Shown here in pieces: positions 8,227 through 16,992 of a stretch of DNA of 64,000 bases (position 1 is the first letter of the stretch; every line of letters starts with the position of its first letter). The notes beneath the pieces were generated by a model that did no database searches, had not been told where the DNA came from, and saw nothing but the letters and a program-made list of their open reading frames with translations. The stretch lies in the IMG/VR virus record IMGVR_UViG_3300035171_000016, positions 62,001 through 126,000 of that record. One strand, written 5' to 3'. The DNA is from a virus. Both the position numbers and the translations under genes were made by a program.

Positions 8227-9360
8227 TTATTTGCTTAAAACTGAATTGTATTTATTACATAGGTATTCTGTAATATTTGGCCTATCTTCTAAATAGTTTC
8301 TTACGTTATCTATACCTTGGAATTTTTCTGGACATTCGGCATCAATTTCTTTTAGTTCCTTTAAGATATTTTCATCTAAATAAAACCAAGCACCTTTATC
8401 ACCCTTACGTTTTAATTGAGACCAAGCCTGTAGCATATCTATACATTCTAATTCCTTCCAAACGCTTTTGCCGCCAACCCTGCCATATTTTACAGGATAG
8501 CTTAGTTCATTATAGTTTTCATTATCACTCTTAATAATTTTAATCTTGCATCTATGACCAATAGCTTTGCTATTTTTATCAGACGGGTTTTCTCTGATAA
8601 TATCATCATTATATCTTCCTAAAAAGTTGATAACTACAGACGAGGCGTGTTCTAGGGCATGACCGCCACTAGATTTACCCTGACGTTGAGTTGTAGCCTG
8701 ATATTGGTTAATTTTAATTTCCTCTCTAATTTGAGAAATAAAAATACAAATATGACCTCTTCTAGCTAAAGCTAGGGCCGTCTTTTTTAAGAAAACAGAA
8801 GTAATTAAAGCCCCGCCAGCAACTTGTTGAGCCTCTTCTAGCGGTTTAGATAAGTCGTCCCTCTTTACCATGCTATCTACAGAATCAATAATAAAGAAAT
8901 ATTTAGCTTTTGTAGGGTTGTCAATAATAAGACTTCTAATAAATCCAAACACTACTTCATAAATATTAGATTCAACAACCAAACAATTATTTTGCCATTT
9001 TTCGGCGTCGGTAACAAAATCAATACCAGAACGCGCTCTTACTTCTGGACTTAATCTCCCCTCGCATTTAAAATAAACCCCTCTATTAGAAGAATCTAAT
9101 TTAAGAAAATTATACATAAAATCTAAGGCACAGGAAGTTTTGCCGCCAGCAGTAATACCCATAAACCTATGCGCTCCATTTGGTAATCCAGAGCCTAACT
9201 CTAAGTTAAGATTCAGACTAGAACTAGGAACCTTATAATAAATCTCTTCTTCAAAATTATAATGGTCTTTTTTATTCTCCTTTAGATAGGCTAAAGCCTG
9301 ACTTTGTGGAGAAATAACTTCTGAATCTTCTTTTATAACTTCTTTATTTTTTGGTGCCAT
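8227..9360 (-). CDS. RecA/UvsX-like recombinase
   Basis: The 377-aa protein is a RecA-fold strand-exchange ATPase. Walker A is GITAGGKT (68-75), the conserved glutamate region reads VYFKCEGRLS (about 96-103), Walker B is YFFIIDSVDS (ends near 163), and the L1/L2-type region includes ICIFISQIREEI and SSGGHALEHASSVVINF. The C-terminal region differs from bacterial RecA, as in phage UvsX proteins. It should coat ssDNA and drive recombination-dependent replication or repair, together with the adjacent nuclease and the SSB-like proteins. Confidence 0.88.
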   Translation of the reverse strand: MAPKNKEVIKEDSEVISPQSQALAYLKENKKDHYNFEEEIYYKVPSSSLNLNLELGSGLPNGAHRFMGITAGGKTSCALDFMYNFLKLDSSNRGVYFKCEGRLSPEVRARSGIDFVTDAEKWQNNCLVVESNIYEVVFGFIRSLIIDNPTKAKYFFIIDSVDSMVKRDDLSKPLEEAQQVAGGALITSVFLKKTALALARRGHICIFISQIREEIKINQYQATTQRQGKSSGGHALEHASSVVINFLGRYNDDIIRENPSDKNSKAIGHRCKIKIIKSDNENYNELSYPVKYGRVGGKSVWKELECIDMLQAWSQLKRKGDKGAWFYLDENILKELKEIDAECPEKFQGIDNVRNYLEDRPNITEYLCNKYNSVLSK

Positions 9361-9364
9361 ATTT

Positions 9365-9742
9365 TTAATTATCTAGGAATTCTATAATATTTTGAGGTTT
9401 TCTTTTTATTTCCTCTATTATAACCGTAGAAGTCTCGTTTAGCAAGTATTTTTTATTTTTTTGTTTATTAGAGATATAATTCTTCCATAATTCATCAAGA
9501 TTATGAAATTTCTTACTTTGAAGTCCGCACAAACTATTAAATTTACCGTTTAAATGATTTAAGGTATAAAAAAAATTAAAATCTGGATATTTATTTAATA
9601 ATCTTTTACAGGCAGAACGCTCTCTAATCCAATCCTTTTCTTCCCAAAATTTAGTCCCATCTTTTTTTATGAATAAATTAATTAAAAAACTAAACTTATC
9701 CGTTTTATTTATACTTAATGGTTCGTTTGGTGGTATTTCCAT
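9365..9742 (-). CDS. Hypothetical protein
   Basis: Starting at the ATG at 9740-9742 (MEIPPNEP), this is a 125-aa basic, largely helical protein with no recognised motif. A TTG-initiated form would be six residues longer, but ATG is favoured. Its 5' end overlaps the zinc-ribbon-like gene by 38 bases and it precedes the recombinase gene by four bases. The tight packing suggests a nucleic-acid role, but this is inference from position only. Confidence 0.6.
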   Translation of the reverse strand: MEIPPNEPLSINKTDKFSFLINLFIKKDGTKFWEEKDWIRERSACKRLLNKYPDFNFFYTLNHLNGKFNSLCGLQSKKFHNLDELWKNYISNKQKNKKYLLNETSTVIIEEIKRKPQNIIEFLDN

Positions 9743-9923
9743 ATTGATTAATAAATTCAAAAACTAGGTTATAACAATCTTTGCATAAATGAAATTTAAA
9801 AACACTATCTAAAATAGATAATTTTTCTTCACTAAAAGCACAATAATTAGATGGTGGAGATAGTAAAATTGCCCCCGCTTGTTTTAATTCTTTTCTACAG
9901 CTATAACAAATTGGTTTAATCAT
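9705..9923 (-). CDS. Small zinc-binding protein
   Basis: The 72-aa protein contains two CxxC pairs (CYSCRKE near residue 6 and HLCKDCYN near residue 46), the spacing of a zinc ribbon or knuckle, followed by a basic tail. It starts with an ATGA overlap on the dCMP deaminase stop. Its partner and function are unknown; nucleic-acid or protein binding is likely from the fold. Confidence 0.6.
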   Translation of the reverse strand: MIKPICYSCRKELKQAGAILLSPPSNYCAFSEEKLSILDSVFKFHLCKDCYNLVFEFINQYGNTTKRTIKYK

Positions 9924-10417
9924 ACATCTATCTCTTTTCCATCTAAAAATCCCTTTAACCCTAAAACCTCGTCAAGCCATTTAATAGAAATTCCGCTTTC
10001 TGCCAACATCACCTGCGAAAAGGCAATTGATTCTTTCCAAGCATCCGAATTTACCATATCCGGCCATTGTCTATGGCAAATAATTTCTTTAATTCCTCCT
10101 TGAATTATTACCTTACAGCAGTTATCGCAGGGAATACCTTGGGTATATAAAATGGAATCTTTAGAACTTGTTCCAAATCTAGCACATTGCAAAACGGCAT
10201 TAAACTCACCGTGGCAAATAAATTTGTATTTAGTTGGTCTATCTAAATATCTTTGCTCTAAATCATTGACGTTGTACGGGAATCCATTATAACCATTAGA
10301 AATAATTCTCTTATCTTTTACTAAGACGGCTCCAATTTTTGTTCTTGGGTCTTTAGACTTGGAAGCCGCAAGATAAACGTGTTTCATAAACCAAACATCC
10401 CATAGTTTATTATCCAT
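9920..10417 (-). CDS. dCMP deaminase
   Basis: The 165-aa protein has the cytidine/dCMP deaminase zinc site. HGEFNAVLQCA supplies His and the catalytic Glu, and IPCDNCCKVIIQ supplies the two zinc cysteines (PCxxC). An N-terminal ...AASKSKDPRTKIGAVLV strand is typical of ComEB/T4 Cd-type dCMP deaminases. It converts dCMP to dUMP, the substrate of ThyX (20829-21722), so the two form a dTMP route. Confidence 0.9.
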   Translation of the reverse strand: MDNKLWDVWFMKHVYLAASKSKDPRTKIGAVLVKDKRIISNGYNGFPYNVNDLEQRYLDRPTKYKFICHGEFNAVLQCARFGTSSKDSILYTQGIPCDNCCKVIIQGGIKEIICHRQWPDMVNSDAWKESIAFSQVMLAESGISIKWLDEVLGLKGFLDGKEIDV

Positions 10418-10418
10418 A

Positions 10419-10712
10419 TTATTTATTTTCTGGTTTTAAAGTAAGGCTCATTGTTTGATTTAAAGCATTAGTGGTATCCGAACACCAGACAATATCCCAA
10501 CGCTTATATGGCCAAGTAATATCTCCGTAATTAGGTGGATATACTGGCCTGTCTATAATAATAGGATTTTGTGGAATCCATTTTACTACTTCTTTTTCTG
10601 GAAAGGTAGCATCTAAAACAGCTTTTAATTCTTTAAGCTCATCGGGAGTCAAAGAGATAACCTGTTTTCCTATTTTTATCTCTATTTTTGAGATTTGAAT
10701 TTGATTTGACAT
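10419..10712 (-). CDS. Hypothetical protein
   Basis: From the ATG at 10710-10712 the gene encodes 97 residues. It has an N-terminal KIEIKIGKQVISLTPDELKELKAVLDATF strand-helix unit and a C-terminal proline/tryptophan-rich part. A TTG start further upstream would run into the small membrane-protein gene and is not favoured. No family is recognised; the strand followed by a TPDELKEL helix is common in small phage proteins. Confidence 0.6.
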   Translation of the reverse strand: MSNQIQISKIEIKIGKQVISLTPDELKELKAVLDATFPEKEVVKWIPQNPIIIDRPVYPPNYGDITWPYKRWDIVWCSDTTNALNQTMSLTLKPENK

Positions 10713-10719
10713 AAAATTA

Positions 10720-10848
10720 CTAAAAAGATATATAGACAAATACTATAAACAATAAGAATAGCAAAAATAAAACAGGAACGCCTATTGTATATAGGGTTTG
10801 CCACCATTTAGGCATTTTATTTATAGATTTCATGTTAAAATCGGTCAT
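10720..10848 (-). CDS. Small membrane protein (42 aa) with its own promoter
   Basis: ATG at 10846-10848 and TAG at 10720-10722 encode 42 residues: a basic, tryptophan-containing N-terminus (MTDFNMKSINKMPKWW) then a single long hydrophobic helix (VPVLFLLFLLFIVFVYI). A strong promoter lies seven bases upstream, which argues for real expression. The architecture fits a small inner-membrane protein such as a holin, antiholin or superinfection-exclusion factor; no family is recognised. Confidence 0.65.
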   Translation of the reverse strand: MTDFNMKSINKMPKWWQTLYTIGVPVLFLLFLLFIVFVYISF

Positions 10849-10855
10849 ATAGATT

Positions 10856-10884
10856 ATATTAATTCACTTTAATAAAAAAGTCAA
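10856..10884 (-). promoter_or_regulatory. Promoter for the 42-aa membrane protein
   Basis: Minus strand: TTGACT (10879-10884), 17-bp spacer, TAATAT (10856-10861), then seven bases to the ATG at 10848. The -35 overlaps the stop codon of the GDP-mannose dehydratase gene. Confidence 0.7.
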
Positions 10885-12023
10885 GGATATAAAGATTCAT
10901 ATATTTTTATATCGTTCTCAACCATTTCCGAAATTAACATATCAAATGTATATTTAGGATTCCATATTAATTCTTTACGGGCTAAGTCCGAACAACCAAG
11001 AAGTGATTCAACATCAGCAGGACGATAAAATTTAGAATCAATAGCCACTAAAGTTTTACTTGATAAATTATCTATATATCTTTCTTCTAGTTTTTCGCCT
11101 TCCCATCTACCGTATATATTAGCTTTATTGAATGCTACATTTATTAAATCTTTTACCGTATATGTTTCGTTAGAGGATAATACATATTCTTTTATTTGTT
11201 TAGATAACCACTTTCTAGCATCCAAGCTAGTATAATCACCACAAAATCCAAAGTTTATTTTTTTAGCTATTTCACCATTATCTCTCCAAAGCTCTTGATT
11301 CAACATTTTCCATATTCCGTCTACAAAATCCTTAGAATGTGACCAGTCACGTTTTGCATAGATATTACCACAAAAAATTGGCTCAAATTCTTTATTATTT
11401 TTAATAGAATGATAAATTCTCGCAACACCATTTGTAATTTTACGAGATATAAAATGAATTTGGCGACGTGGAGATTCGTGATTGGTTAAAATTCCATGAA
11501 CTACATAAAGATTGTAGCTTTCTCTATATACTTTACATATATGTGCGGCGCAACATTTACTAACTCCATAAATACTACGAGGACTCATAGAATGTTTTTC
11601 ATCTTGCGGTGAATATTTAACATCACCCCATTGTTCAGAGCTACCAGCAGAATATAACCTACAGTTAGGGACGTAATTCCTTATAGATTCTAATATATGG
11701 ACTAAAGAAATAGAATTAGCTTCTATTGTAAAAGCTGGTTGGTTCCATGAATCGGCAACGAAACTTGATGCACCTAAATGAATGAAATAATCAGGTTTTT
11801 CGTTTTTAATTAGCGTTATTATCGAATGGGCGTCGGTTAACTCTAGCGGAACTAATTTAAATCTAGGATTTTTTAGACACTCCTGTAAATTACTAAGAAT
11901 AGCTTGGCTAGTTCGTCTAACGCCGCCTAAAACATCATAATCAGTATTTTTAAGTAAATACTCGCACATATAGGAACCATCTTGACCGTTAGCACCAGAC
12001 ACTATAACTTTTAGTTTATTCAT
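10881..12023 (-). CDS. gmd: GDP-mannose 4,6-dehydratase
   Basis: The 380-aa protein is an extended short-chain dehydrogenase. The NADP-binding loop is GANGQDG near residue 10, GVRRTSQ binds the 2'-phosphate, and the catalytic set is SAGSSEQWG plus YGVSK. A later GNIYAKRDWSHSKDFVDG block is characteristic of GMD. It converts GDP-mannose to GDP-4-keto-6-deoxy-mannose, precursor of fucose, rhamnose and related sugars. Length matches the family. No epimerase/reductase partner is seen in the window, so the host or another phage gene would finish the sugar. It likely supplies one of the many glycosyltransferases. Confidence 0.92.
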   Translation of the reverse strand: MNKLKVIVSGANGQDGSYMCEYLLKNTDYDVLGGVRRTSQAILSNLQECLKNPRFKLVPLELTDAHSIITLIKNEKPDYFIHLGASSFVADSWNQPAFTIEANSISLVHILESIRNYVPNCRLYSAGSSEQWGDVKYSPQDEKHSMSPRSIYGVSKCCAAHICKVYRESYNLYVVHGILTNHESPRRQIHFISRKITNGVARIYHSIKNNKEFEPIFCGNIYAKRDWSHSKDFVDGIWKMLNQELWRDNGEIAKKINFGFCGDYTSLDARKWLSKQIKEYVLSSNETYTVKDLINVAFNKANIYGRWEGEKLEERYIDNLSSKTLVAIDSKFYRPADVESLLGCSDLARKELIWNPKYTFDMLISEMVENDIKIYESLYP

Positions 12024-12095
12024 ATATATATAATAGTAAATTTATAGTTTATTTAACTTTTTAATAAAAAAAAGTTAATACCTATGTTTATTGTG

Positions 12096-12101
12096 TATTA
12101 T
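12096..12101 (+). promoter_or_regulatory. Weak -10-like box upstream of the GIY-YIG gene
   Basis: TATTAT ends seven bases before the ATG at 12109, matching the spacing of the leaderless promoters elsewhere. The hexamer 17 bases upstream (AGTTAA) is a poor -35, so this is a weak call. The gmd gene diverges on the other side. Confidence 0.25.
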
Positions 12102-12108
12102 ATAGTAT

Positions 12109-13380
12109 ATGCAGGTATATAGAATTTTTAATAAGAAAAATGGAAAAAGTTATATAGGTATAACAAAATGGACATTTAACGAAAGGTACCCACAATCAAA
12201 ATGGTGGAAATGGACTCATTCAAATCATTTAAAAAAAGCTGTAAAAAAATATGGTATAGAGGAGTTTGCATACGAAATATTAAATAATTCATGTAAAAAT
12301 GACAGTGAATTAGTAGAAATGGAAAAATTATATATTAAACAGTACAATTCATTTATTCCGAATGGATACAATTTAACATTAGGAGGAAGCAATCAAAAAA
12401 AAGCGACTTTAGAAAAAGAATATGAATTAATTGATGCTAACGGTACATTGTATAAAATTAAAAATATGTCTGATTTTTGTAGGAAAAACGGATTTAACTA
12501 TGGTTCAATGCTTAATATGGTATCTGGAATAAATAAATCATCTCATGGTTTCGCACTATCTACTACAGACAAAGACGACATAATAAACCCCAACCAAGAG
12601 TGGGAATTAGAAGAAATTAAAACGGGAAAAATTTTTAAAATAAAAAGAAAAAATATTAATGATTTTTGTAAACAAATTGGAGTAAGAAATGATTATATTT
12701 ATATGTTGGTAAACAAAAAGGTATATGTTTCCCATGGATTTAAACTTAAAGAGACGATATTAGATGGAGTAAAAATAAAAGAAGATAGGTTAAAATATAA
12801 AAATATAAAATTTATAAATCCCAAGGGTGAGGAAGTGATTATAGAAAACCTTTATAGATTTTGTCAAAAAAATCCTAATTTAGAACGAGGCGGTTTTTAT
12901 GACTTAATAAATAATAAGTCGCTAGAATATCATGGGTGGAGGTTGCCATATCAAGAAAAAGAATTTAAAGAACTAAAGCAAAAAAGATATGGAAGATTTT
13001 TAAAATTAAAAAATATAATTACTGGAGAAATTTTTGAAATTAAAAACGTATCTAAATTTTGTAGAGATAACAATATAGATATAAATATATTTAATACAAT
13101 GATTAATGGAAATATTAAACAATATATGAATTATGCTATTCCAGAAACAGATTTGACAAATTACAAATACCCTAAAAAAGTTATTTTTATATCAATAATA
13201 AACAAAAATGGTAGCGTTTTAGATGGTCGTAATGCAAAAGATATAGAAAAAAGGTTTGGTATTATGACATCTCAATCAATACAAGATATGATAAACAAAA
13301 AATATGCCTCAATTAAGGGATGGAGAATATTAAAAGTTAAATACAAAAATAATTATTATCCAGAAATAGATAATTCTTAA
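12109..13380 (+). CDS. GIY-YIG homing endonuclease with five DNA-binding repeats
   Basis: The 423-aa protein starts with a GIY-YIG nuclease domain (residues 1-95): MQVYRIF...KSYIGIT, a conserved Arg in NERYPQS, and an E-containing helix (VEMEKLYIKQYNS). Then come five tandem units of about 55-75 residues, each with a strand, a (I/F)K-x-x-x-x-FC-x-x-x helix, a second helix and an HG(W/F)-type ending, resembling NUMOD1 modules. The unusually long repeat array implies a long recognition site. It is the only rightward gene between gmd and a glycosyltransferase, consistent with mobile insertion. Its 3' end overlaps the next gene by four bases. Confidence 0.85.
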   Translation: MQVYRIFNKKNGKSYIGITKWTFNERYPQSKWWKWTHSNHLKKAVKKYGIEEFAYEILNNSCKNDSELVEMEKLYIKQYNSFIPNGYNLTLGGSNQKKATLEKEYELIDANGTLYKIKNMSDFCRKNGFNYGSMLNMVSGINKSSHGFALSTTDKDDIINPNQEWELEEIKTGKIFKIKRKNINDFCKQIGVRNDYIYMLVNKKVYVSHGFKLKETILDGVKIKEDRLKYKNIKFINPKGEEVIIENLYRFCQKNPNLERGGFYDLINNKSLEYHGWRLPYQEKEFKELKQKRYGRFLKLKNIITGEIFEIKNVSKFCRDNNIDINIFNTMINGNIKQYMNYAIPETDLTNYKYPKKVIFISIINKNGSVLDGRNAKDIEKRFGIMTSQSIQDMINKKYASIKGWRILKVKYKNNYYPEIDNS

Positions 13381-14168
13381 TCTATATAAACTTCTGGAAT
13401 AGGAATATTTAACCTATTATAGTATTCTTCGTTAAACTTTAAATGGCCGTTTTCCCATTTATAAGAACATCCGTATCCTGATTTAAAATGTTGTTCATGG
13501 TATAGTACTTTATTGTAACTATTTTCATTATCTAACCAAGTTAAATGTTTAACTCCTCCGTCTAAAAAACTGGCGGGAATTGATTTACTGCTAAATAATT
13601 GATAGTTTAATAACTCTCCCTTTTCTTTATCTTCATATATCACATCATTATCAAAATAAAAATTATATAAAGATTGGTTAGGTCTAGGATTTACTCTAAA
13701 TATTCTCGGAGGACAAAACCCGGCTATCCATTCTTTTCCAGAAAAAATATAATTCTTAAATGGTATTCTTACCCAATCATAAAACTTATTATCTTCTCTG
13801 TTTATATACTCAATAATTTTTTCTATTTGATGCTCTGTATAATACTCATCCGATAAATCTAGTAGCCATATAATATCACACTTTTCATCAAGTAAATGCT
13901 TTAAAGCAATGTTTCTTGCCTCGCTTTCTAACATAGCCATTTTAGGAGCTTCTAAAAATTGAATATAATTTATATTTTGATACCTTTCAAGTAGTTCAAC
14001 TGTTTTAGAGTTGTCTTGATTAATATTTAAATCTTCATATTCTTTAAATTTTACAGAAACGAAAGAAAATACTAAATCTTTATTTTCTGCCGTATTAAAC
14101 CACGGTTTTAATCGCTCTCCTAGCTTGTCGTCACAAGCATACCCGCATCCTAGAATTCCAATTTTCAT
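13377..14168 (-). CDS. GT2-like glycosyltransferase
   Basis: The 263-aa protein has a GT-A like layout. An ARNIALKHLLDEKCDIIWLLDLSDEYY segment near residues 95-120 carries the conserved Arg-Asn and an acidic cluster in the DxD position. Later aromatic and HL-type motifs (GGVKHLTW) recall GT2 enzymes. Convergent overlap of four bases with the GIY-YIG gene suggests the latter inserted at its 3' end. Specificity is unknown. Confidence 0.6.
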   Translation of the reverse strand: MKIGILGCGYACDDKLGERLKPWFNTAENKDLVFSFVSVKFKEYEDLNINQDNSKTVELLERYQNINYIQFLEAPKMAMLESEARNIALKHLLDEKCDIIWLLDLSDEYYTEHQIEKIIEYINREDNKFYDWVRIPFKNYIFSGKEWIAGFCPPRIFRVNPRPNQSLYNFYFDNDVIYEDKEKGELLNYQLFSSKSIPASFLDGGVKHLTWLDNENSYNKVLYHEQHFKSGYGCSYKWENGHLKFNEEYYNRLNIPIPEVYID

Positions 14169-14186
14169 ATATATAAAAAGTCAAAT

Positions 14187-14393
14187 TTAAATATTATTTT
14201 TTGATTTTAAACTATTTTCCAAACAATTTAAAACAAATTCTCCTACTTGCTTTTTTGTAGGTTTTTTAGATAAATTTAAGTTATTTTGGACTATTAATTC
14301 AAACTCTTTGTTATAACTAAAGCTTACGCTAGCAGAGCCATCTTTATTCTCTACAATTTTTTTCACTAAAATAGACGGAGTTTTATTCTGCAT
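14187..14393 (-). CDS. Hypothetical protein (68 aa)
   Basis: A small protein with a beta-hairpin-like N-terminus (ILVKKIVENKDGSASVSFSYN) and a helical lysine-rich C-terminus. It overlaps the upstream gene by 11 bases, so the two are co-translated. No family is recognised. Confidence 0.55.
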   Translation of the reverse strand: MQNKTPSILVKKIVENKDGSASVSFSYNKEFELIVQNNLNLSKKPTKKQVGEFVLNCLENSLKSKNNI

Positions 14394-14595
14394 AAACTAA
14401 AGCCTTACCATCTTTAATTACAATATTTACAGAATTAGGAAAATCTTCTCTTTTTAGTTCTATTTCAAAGATTCCATTTTTTCCTAGTTTTTTTGCAATA
14501 ACTCCTAAAATAATAGATTCTTCACTCCAATATTTTACATTAGAGGTATATTTTAGTTCAGTATTTGCATCAATTATTTTTTCTGATTGGTTCAT
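14383..14595 (-). CDS. Hypothetical protein (70 aa)
   Basis: A small acidic beta-rich protein with no recognised motif. Its ATG is preceded by seven copies of the tetranucleotide ATTT (on the plus strand), which lie just upstream of the start codon. The downstream gene overlaps it, giving a two-gene unit. Confidence 0.55.
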   Translation of the reverse strand: MNQSEKIIDANTELKYTSNVKYWSEESIILGVIAKKLGKNGIFEIELKREDFPNSVNIVIKDGKALVYAE

Positions 14596-14626
<31 letters not shown>

Positions 14627-14630
14627 TATA

Positions 14631-15563
14631 TTACTCTTTCGAGGAAAATTCCCATATATATCCTCCGGCAGACTTTGTTTTGTATCCACTTTTATCAATT
14701 TTGTTGTTACAGCACCTACTTATTGATGACCTATCTATTTTACAGGCAATAGAGGCGTCTAAAGCACTAAACCAAACATTAATTACATTTCCAGTTTTAA
14801 TATCTATTTGTTTTACTGGAATACTTCTATTATATAAAGACATTTTCCAACCAATTCTTAGTCCAGAAAGCTGCCTTTCAGAAGCTTTTATTCCTAGTTT
14901 TGATTTACTTATTTTATTCTTAGCTTCTTCCGAATGGTGCTTGCCAGACCAATGCGCCTCATTTTTTCTGTAATAGTCTATATTTTTATCAGAAATTATT
15001 TTTTTGGTTTCTTCTGTATGATTTTTTCCATAAAACGGATTCTTTTCTTTAAATCTTGCTGATTTATACTGAGGATTTTTTTCTTTTCTCCAACTTCCTA
15101 ACCTAATCTTATTTTCTGATATTTTCAATTTAGTGGATTTCTCCATTTTTGACATATCTACAACTTTTTGTATATTTAACAATTCATATTCTCCATTAAA
15201 TTCAAAAAAATCTATCCAATTTTGCTCTCTATTTCTTAAATATTCTATAGAATTGTTTATATCTATTTCTTCCAAAATTATATATATAAAATCTACGCCA
15301 TACTTATTAACATAATTTTTTATCCTGTCATTTGAGTGTTTTTTGTGAAAGATAAAATAAGAATGATTTTTGATTCTTTCGTTTAAATTAATCGTGCTAC
15401 CTATATATAGTCGTCTCTTGTTATTTACTTTTATATCGTCAGAAATACCCAGTAAACAATAAATATAATATTTTTCATAACTATGAATATCGGGCTGATA
15501 CCTATAATCGTTATGAAATTCTACATTAAATTTTCTATTATTGTATATTCCATTTTTTATCAT
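14631..15563 (-). CDS. GIY-YIG homing endonuclease with NUMOD3 and NUMOD1 modules
   Basis: The 310-aa protein has a GIY-YIG domain (YYIYCLLG...RRLYIGSTINLNERIKNH, about residues 32-75, and an E-containing WIDFF region). NUMOD3-type units follow (NPFYGKNHTEETKKIIS and HWSGKHHSEEAKNKIS), and then a C-terminal NUMOD1-like helix-turn-helix (VKQIDIKTGNVI...SALDASIACKID). This order is that of I-TevI-related and SegA-like enzymes. It is free-standing and lies between a glycosyltransferase gene and small genes. Confidence 0.88.
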   Translation of the reverse strand: MIKNGIYNNRKFNVEFHNDYRYQPDIHSYEKYYIYCLLGISDDIKVNNKRRLYIGSTINLNERIKNHSYFIFHKKHSNDRIKNYVNKYGVDFIYIILEEIDINNSIEYLRNREQNWIDFFEFNGEYELLNIQKVVDMSKMEKSTKLKISENKIRLGSWRKEKNPQYKSARFKEKNPFYGKNHTEETKKIISDKNIDYYRKNEAHWSGKHHSEEAKNKISKSKLGIKASERQLSGLRIGWKMSLYNRSIPVKQIDIKTGNVINVWFSALDASIACKIDRSSISRCCNNKIDKSGYKTKSAGGYIWEFSSKE

Positions 15564-15578
15564 ATCTATATTATTATA

Positions 15579-16487
15579 TTAGTTTTTTATAGTATTTAAA
15601 ATATTATTTGCTATACTTTTATCACAAAATATATCTAAGTATTTAATAGAGGTGTCAATCAATATCTTTTCTAAAGATATATTTTTATTTATAATATAAG
15701 ATAATTTTTCACTCATATCATATAAAGATGCACGACATATAAACTCGCTAGGACAAAACTCTAACGATGTTGACATATCTTCGCAACATACAACTGGAGT
15801 TTTACACGATAACGATTCTATAAGTGGGAGATTTAATCCTTCCCATTTAGAGGTAATCAAAACAGCCGCACAGGTATTGTACTGTATATTTAAATCCTCA
15901 TCGCTTAATACGCCTAAATAATTAATATATTTCTTGTAATGTAATTTATTTGGCGGTAATATATTACTTGGGTCTTCGGGGCCAACTACGTTAATAATCC
16001 TTCCGGTAAATACTGCTAATTCTAAAGCAATATTAAATCTTTTATTAGGGTCATTCTGTCTCCCTATAGCTAATAAATTACTATTTCTTTCTAAATTTAA
16101 TGGCCTAACTGGTTTAATGGGCTGATAAATAATAGGAATCCCTCTTTTCTGTAGCTGTGGAAATATATTAATCATCTGTAATCTAACCGTTTCGGAAATA
16201 GTAGTAACAATATCCGCCGAGTAGAAATTATTATTAAGGTTAGCTATAATATCTCTTACTTCTTTACAGTGAAAAGGGATGTCCAAAATATTAAGTATTA
16301 ATTTAGCATTAGGATATTTCTTTTTTAGCTCTATTCCTTCTAAATGATAACCGGCGTCATTAACATAAATAATATCTGGATTAATATCAGTTAGTTCATG
16401 GCCTAAACTTTTTAGGCCCTTATCAATCCTATTTAGCTGGCATAGAATATTTCCTCTAGCACCTAATGTTAAAATTTTGTAACTCAT
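15579..16487 (-). CDS. GT4-like glycosyltransferase
   Basis: The 302-aa protein is a GT-B enzyme. The N-terminal Rossmann domain is short (MSYKILTLGARGN...). The C-terminal domain has LLAIGRQNDPNKRFNIALE, the GRxxxxKR phosphate-binding region of GT4, and TSKWEGLNLPLIESLSCKTPVVC, the E-x7-E motif. It overlaps the preceding gene by four bases. The sugar is unknown. Confidence 0.82.
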   Translation of the reverse strand: MSYKILTLGARGNILCQLNRIDKGLKSLGHELTDINPDIIYVNDAGYHLEGIELKKKYPNAKLILNILDIPFHCKEVRDIIANLNNNFYSADIVTTISETVRLQMINIFPQLQKRGIPIIYQPIKPVRPLNLERNSNLLAIGRQNDPNKRFNIALELAVFTGRIINVVGPEDPSNILPPNKLHYKKYINYLGVLSDEDLNIQYNTCAAVLITSKWEGLNLPLIESLSCKTPVVCCEDMSTSLEFCPSEFICRASLYDMSEKLSYIINKNISLEKILIDTSIKYLDIFCDKSIANNILNTIKN

Positions 16488-16747
16488 TTAGGAAATAGAT
16501 AGTTATAAAAATCAATAAAAGTATTTAATTTTCTTCCATTGTTCCAAATACTTGTTGAATATGTACAAATATAACTTTCCTGTCTAAAATCGTGCTCTCT
16601 CTTATCAAAGAAAAGTTTAATACTTCCTAAATTATGAAGATGTTTAATAGAATTCCAAAAACGCATTCTGCTTTTATATTCGTCGGTTTCTTTCATTTTG
16701 TTAAACTTTTGTACAAAATTAAGTTCTTTTTTATTTTTGGTTTTCAT
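16484..16747 (-). CDS. Hypothetical protein (87 aa)
   Basis: From the ATG at 16745-16747 this is a basic, aromatic-rich protein without a recognised motif. The four-residue longer form would need a TTG start and is not preferred. It overlaps both neighbours (17 bases upstream, four downstream), so it is firmly within the operon. Confidence 0.55.
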   Translation of the reverse strand: MKTKNKKELNFVQKFNKMKETDEYKSRMRFWNSIKHLHNLGSIKLFFDKREHDFRQESYICTYSTSIWNNGRKLNTFIDFYNYLFPK

Positions 16748-16991
16748 TGAAATTGGCAACTACTTTTAATGTTGTGTTTTCTAGGTCATGTAAATTAAAT
16801 AAAATATTAATCATTCTGTCCAAGGCCGCGCATTTTAGAGTTCCAAGCTTAATTATTTTTTCATCAGACCAAATATTTTGAATAGCATAGTCGGCCAATT
16901 CTTTATAAGACCATTTAGAAACCTCTTCGCTATGCTTTAGCTCTTTGAGAGCTAGTTCTGTAAATTTATTTATATTTTTTTGTTTAGTCAT
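16731..16991 (-). CDS. Hypothetical helical protein (86 aa)
   Basis: The ATG at 16989-16991 (MTKQKNINKF) gives a mostly helical protein with a WSYKELADYAIQNIW segment. The longer open frame would overlap the zinc-finger-like gene and begins with a non-conserved stretch, so this start was chosen. No family is recognised. Confidence 0.55.
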   Translation of the reverse strand: MTKQKNINKFTELALKELKHSEEVSKWSYKELADYAIQNIWSDEKIIKLGTLKCAALDRMINILFNLHDLENTTLKVVANFNENQK

Positions 16992-16992
16992 A

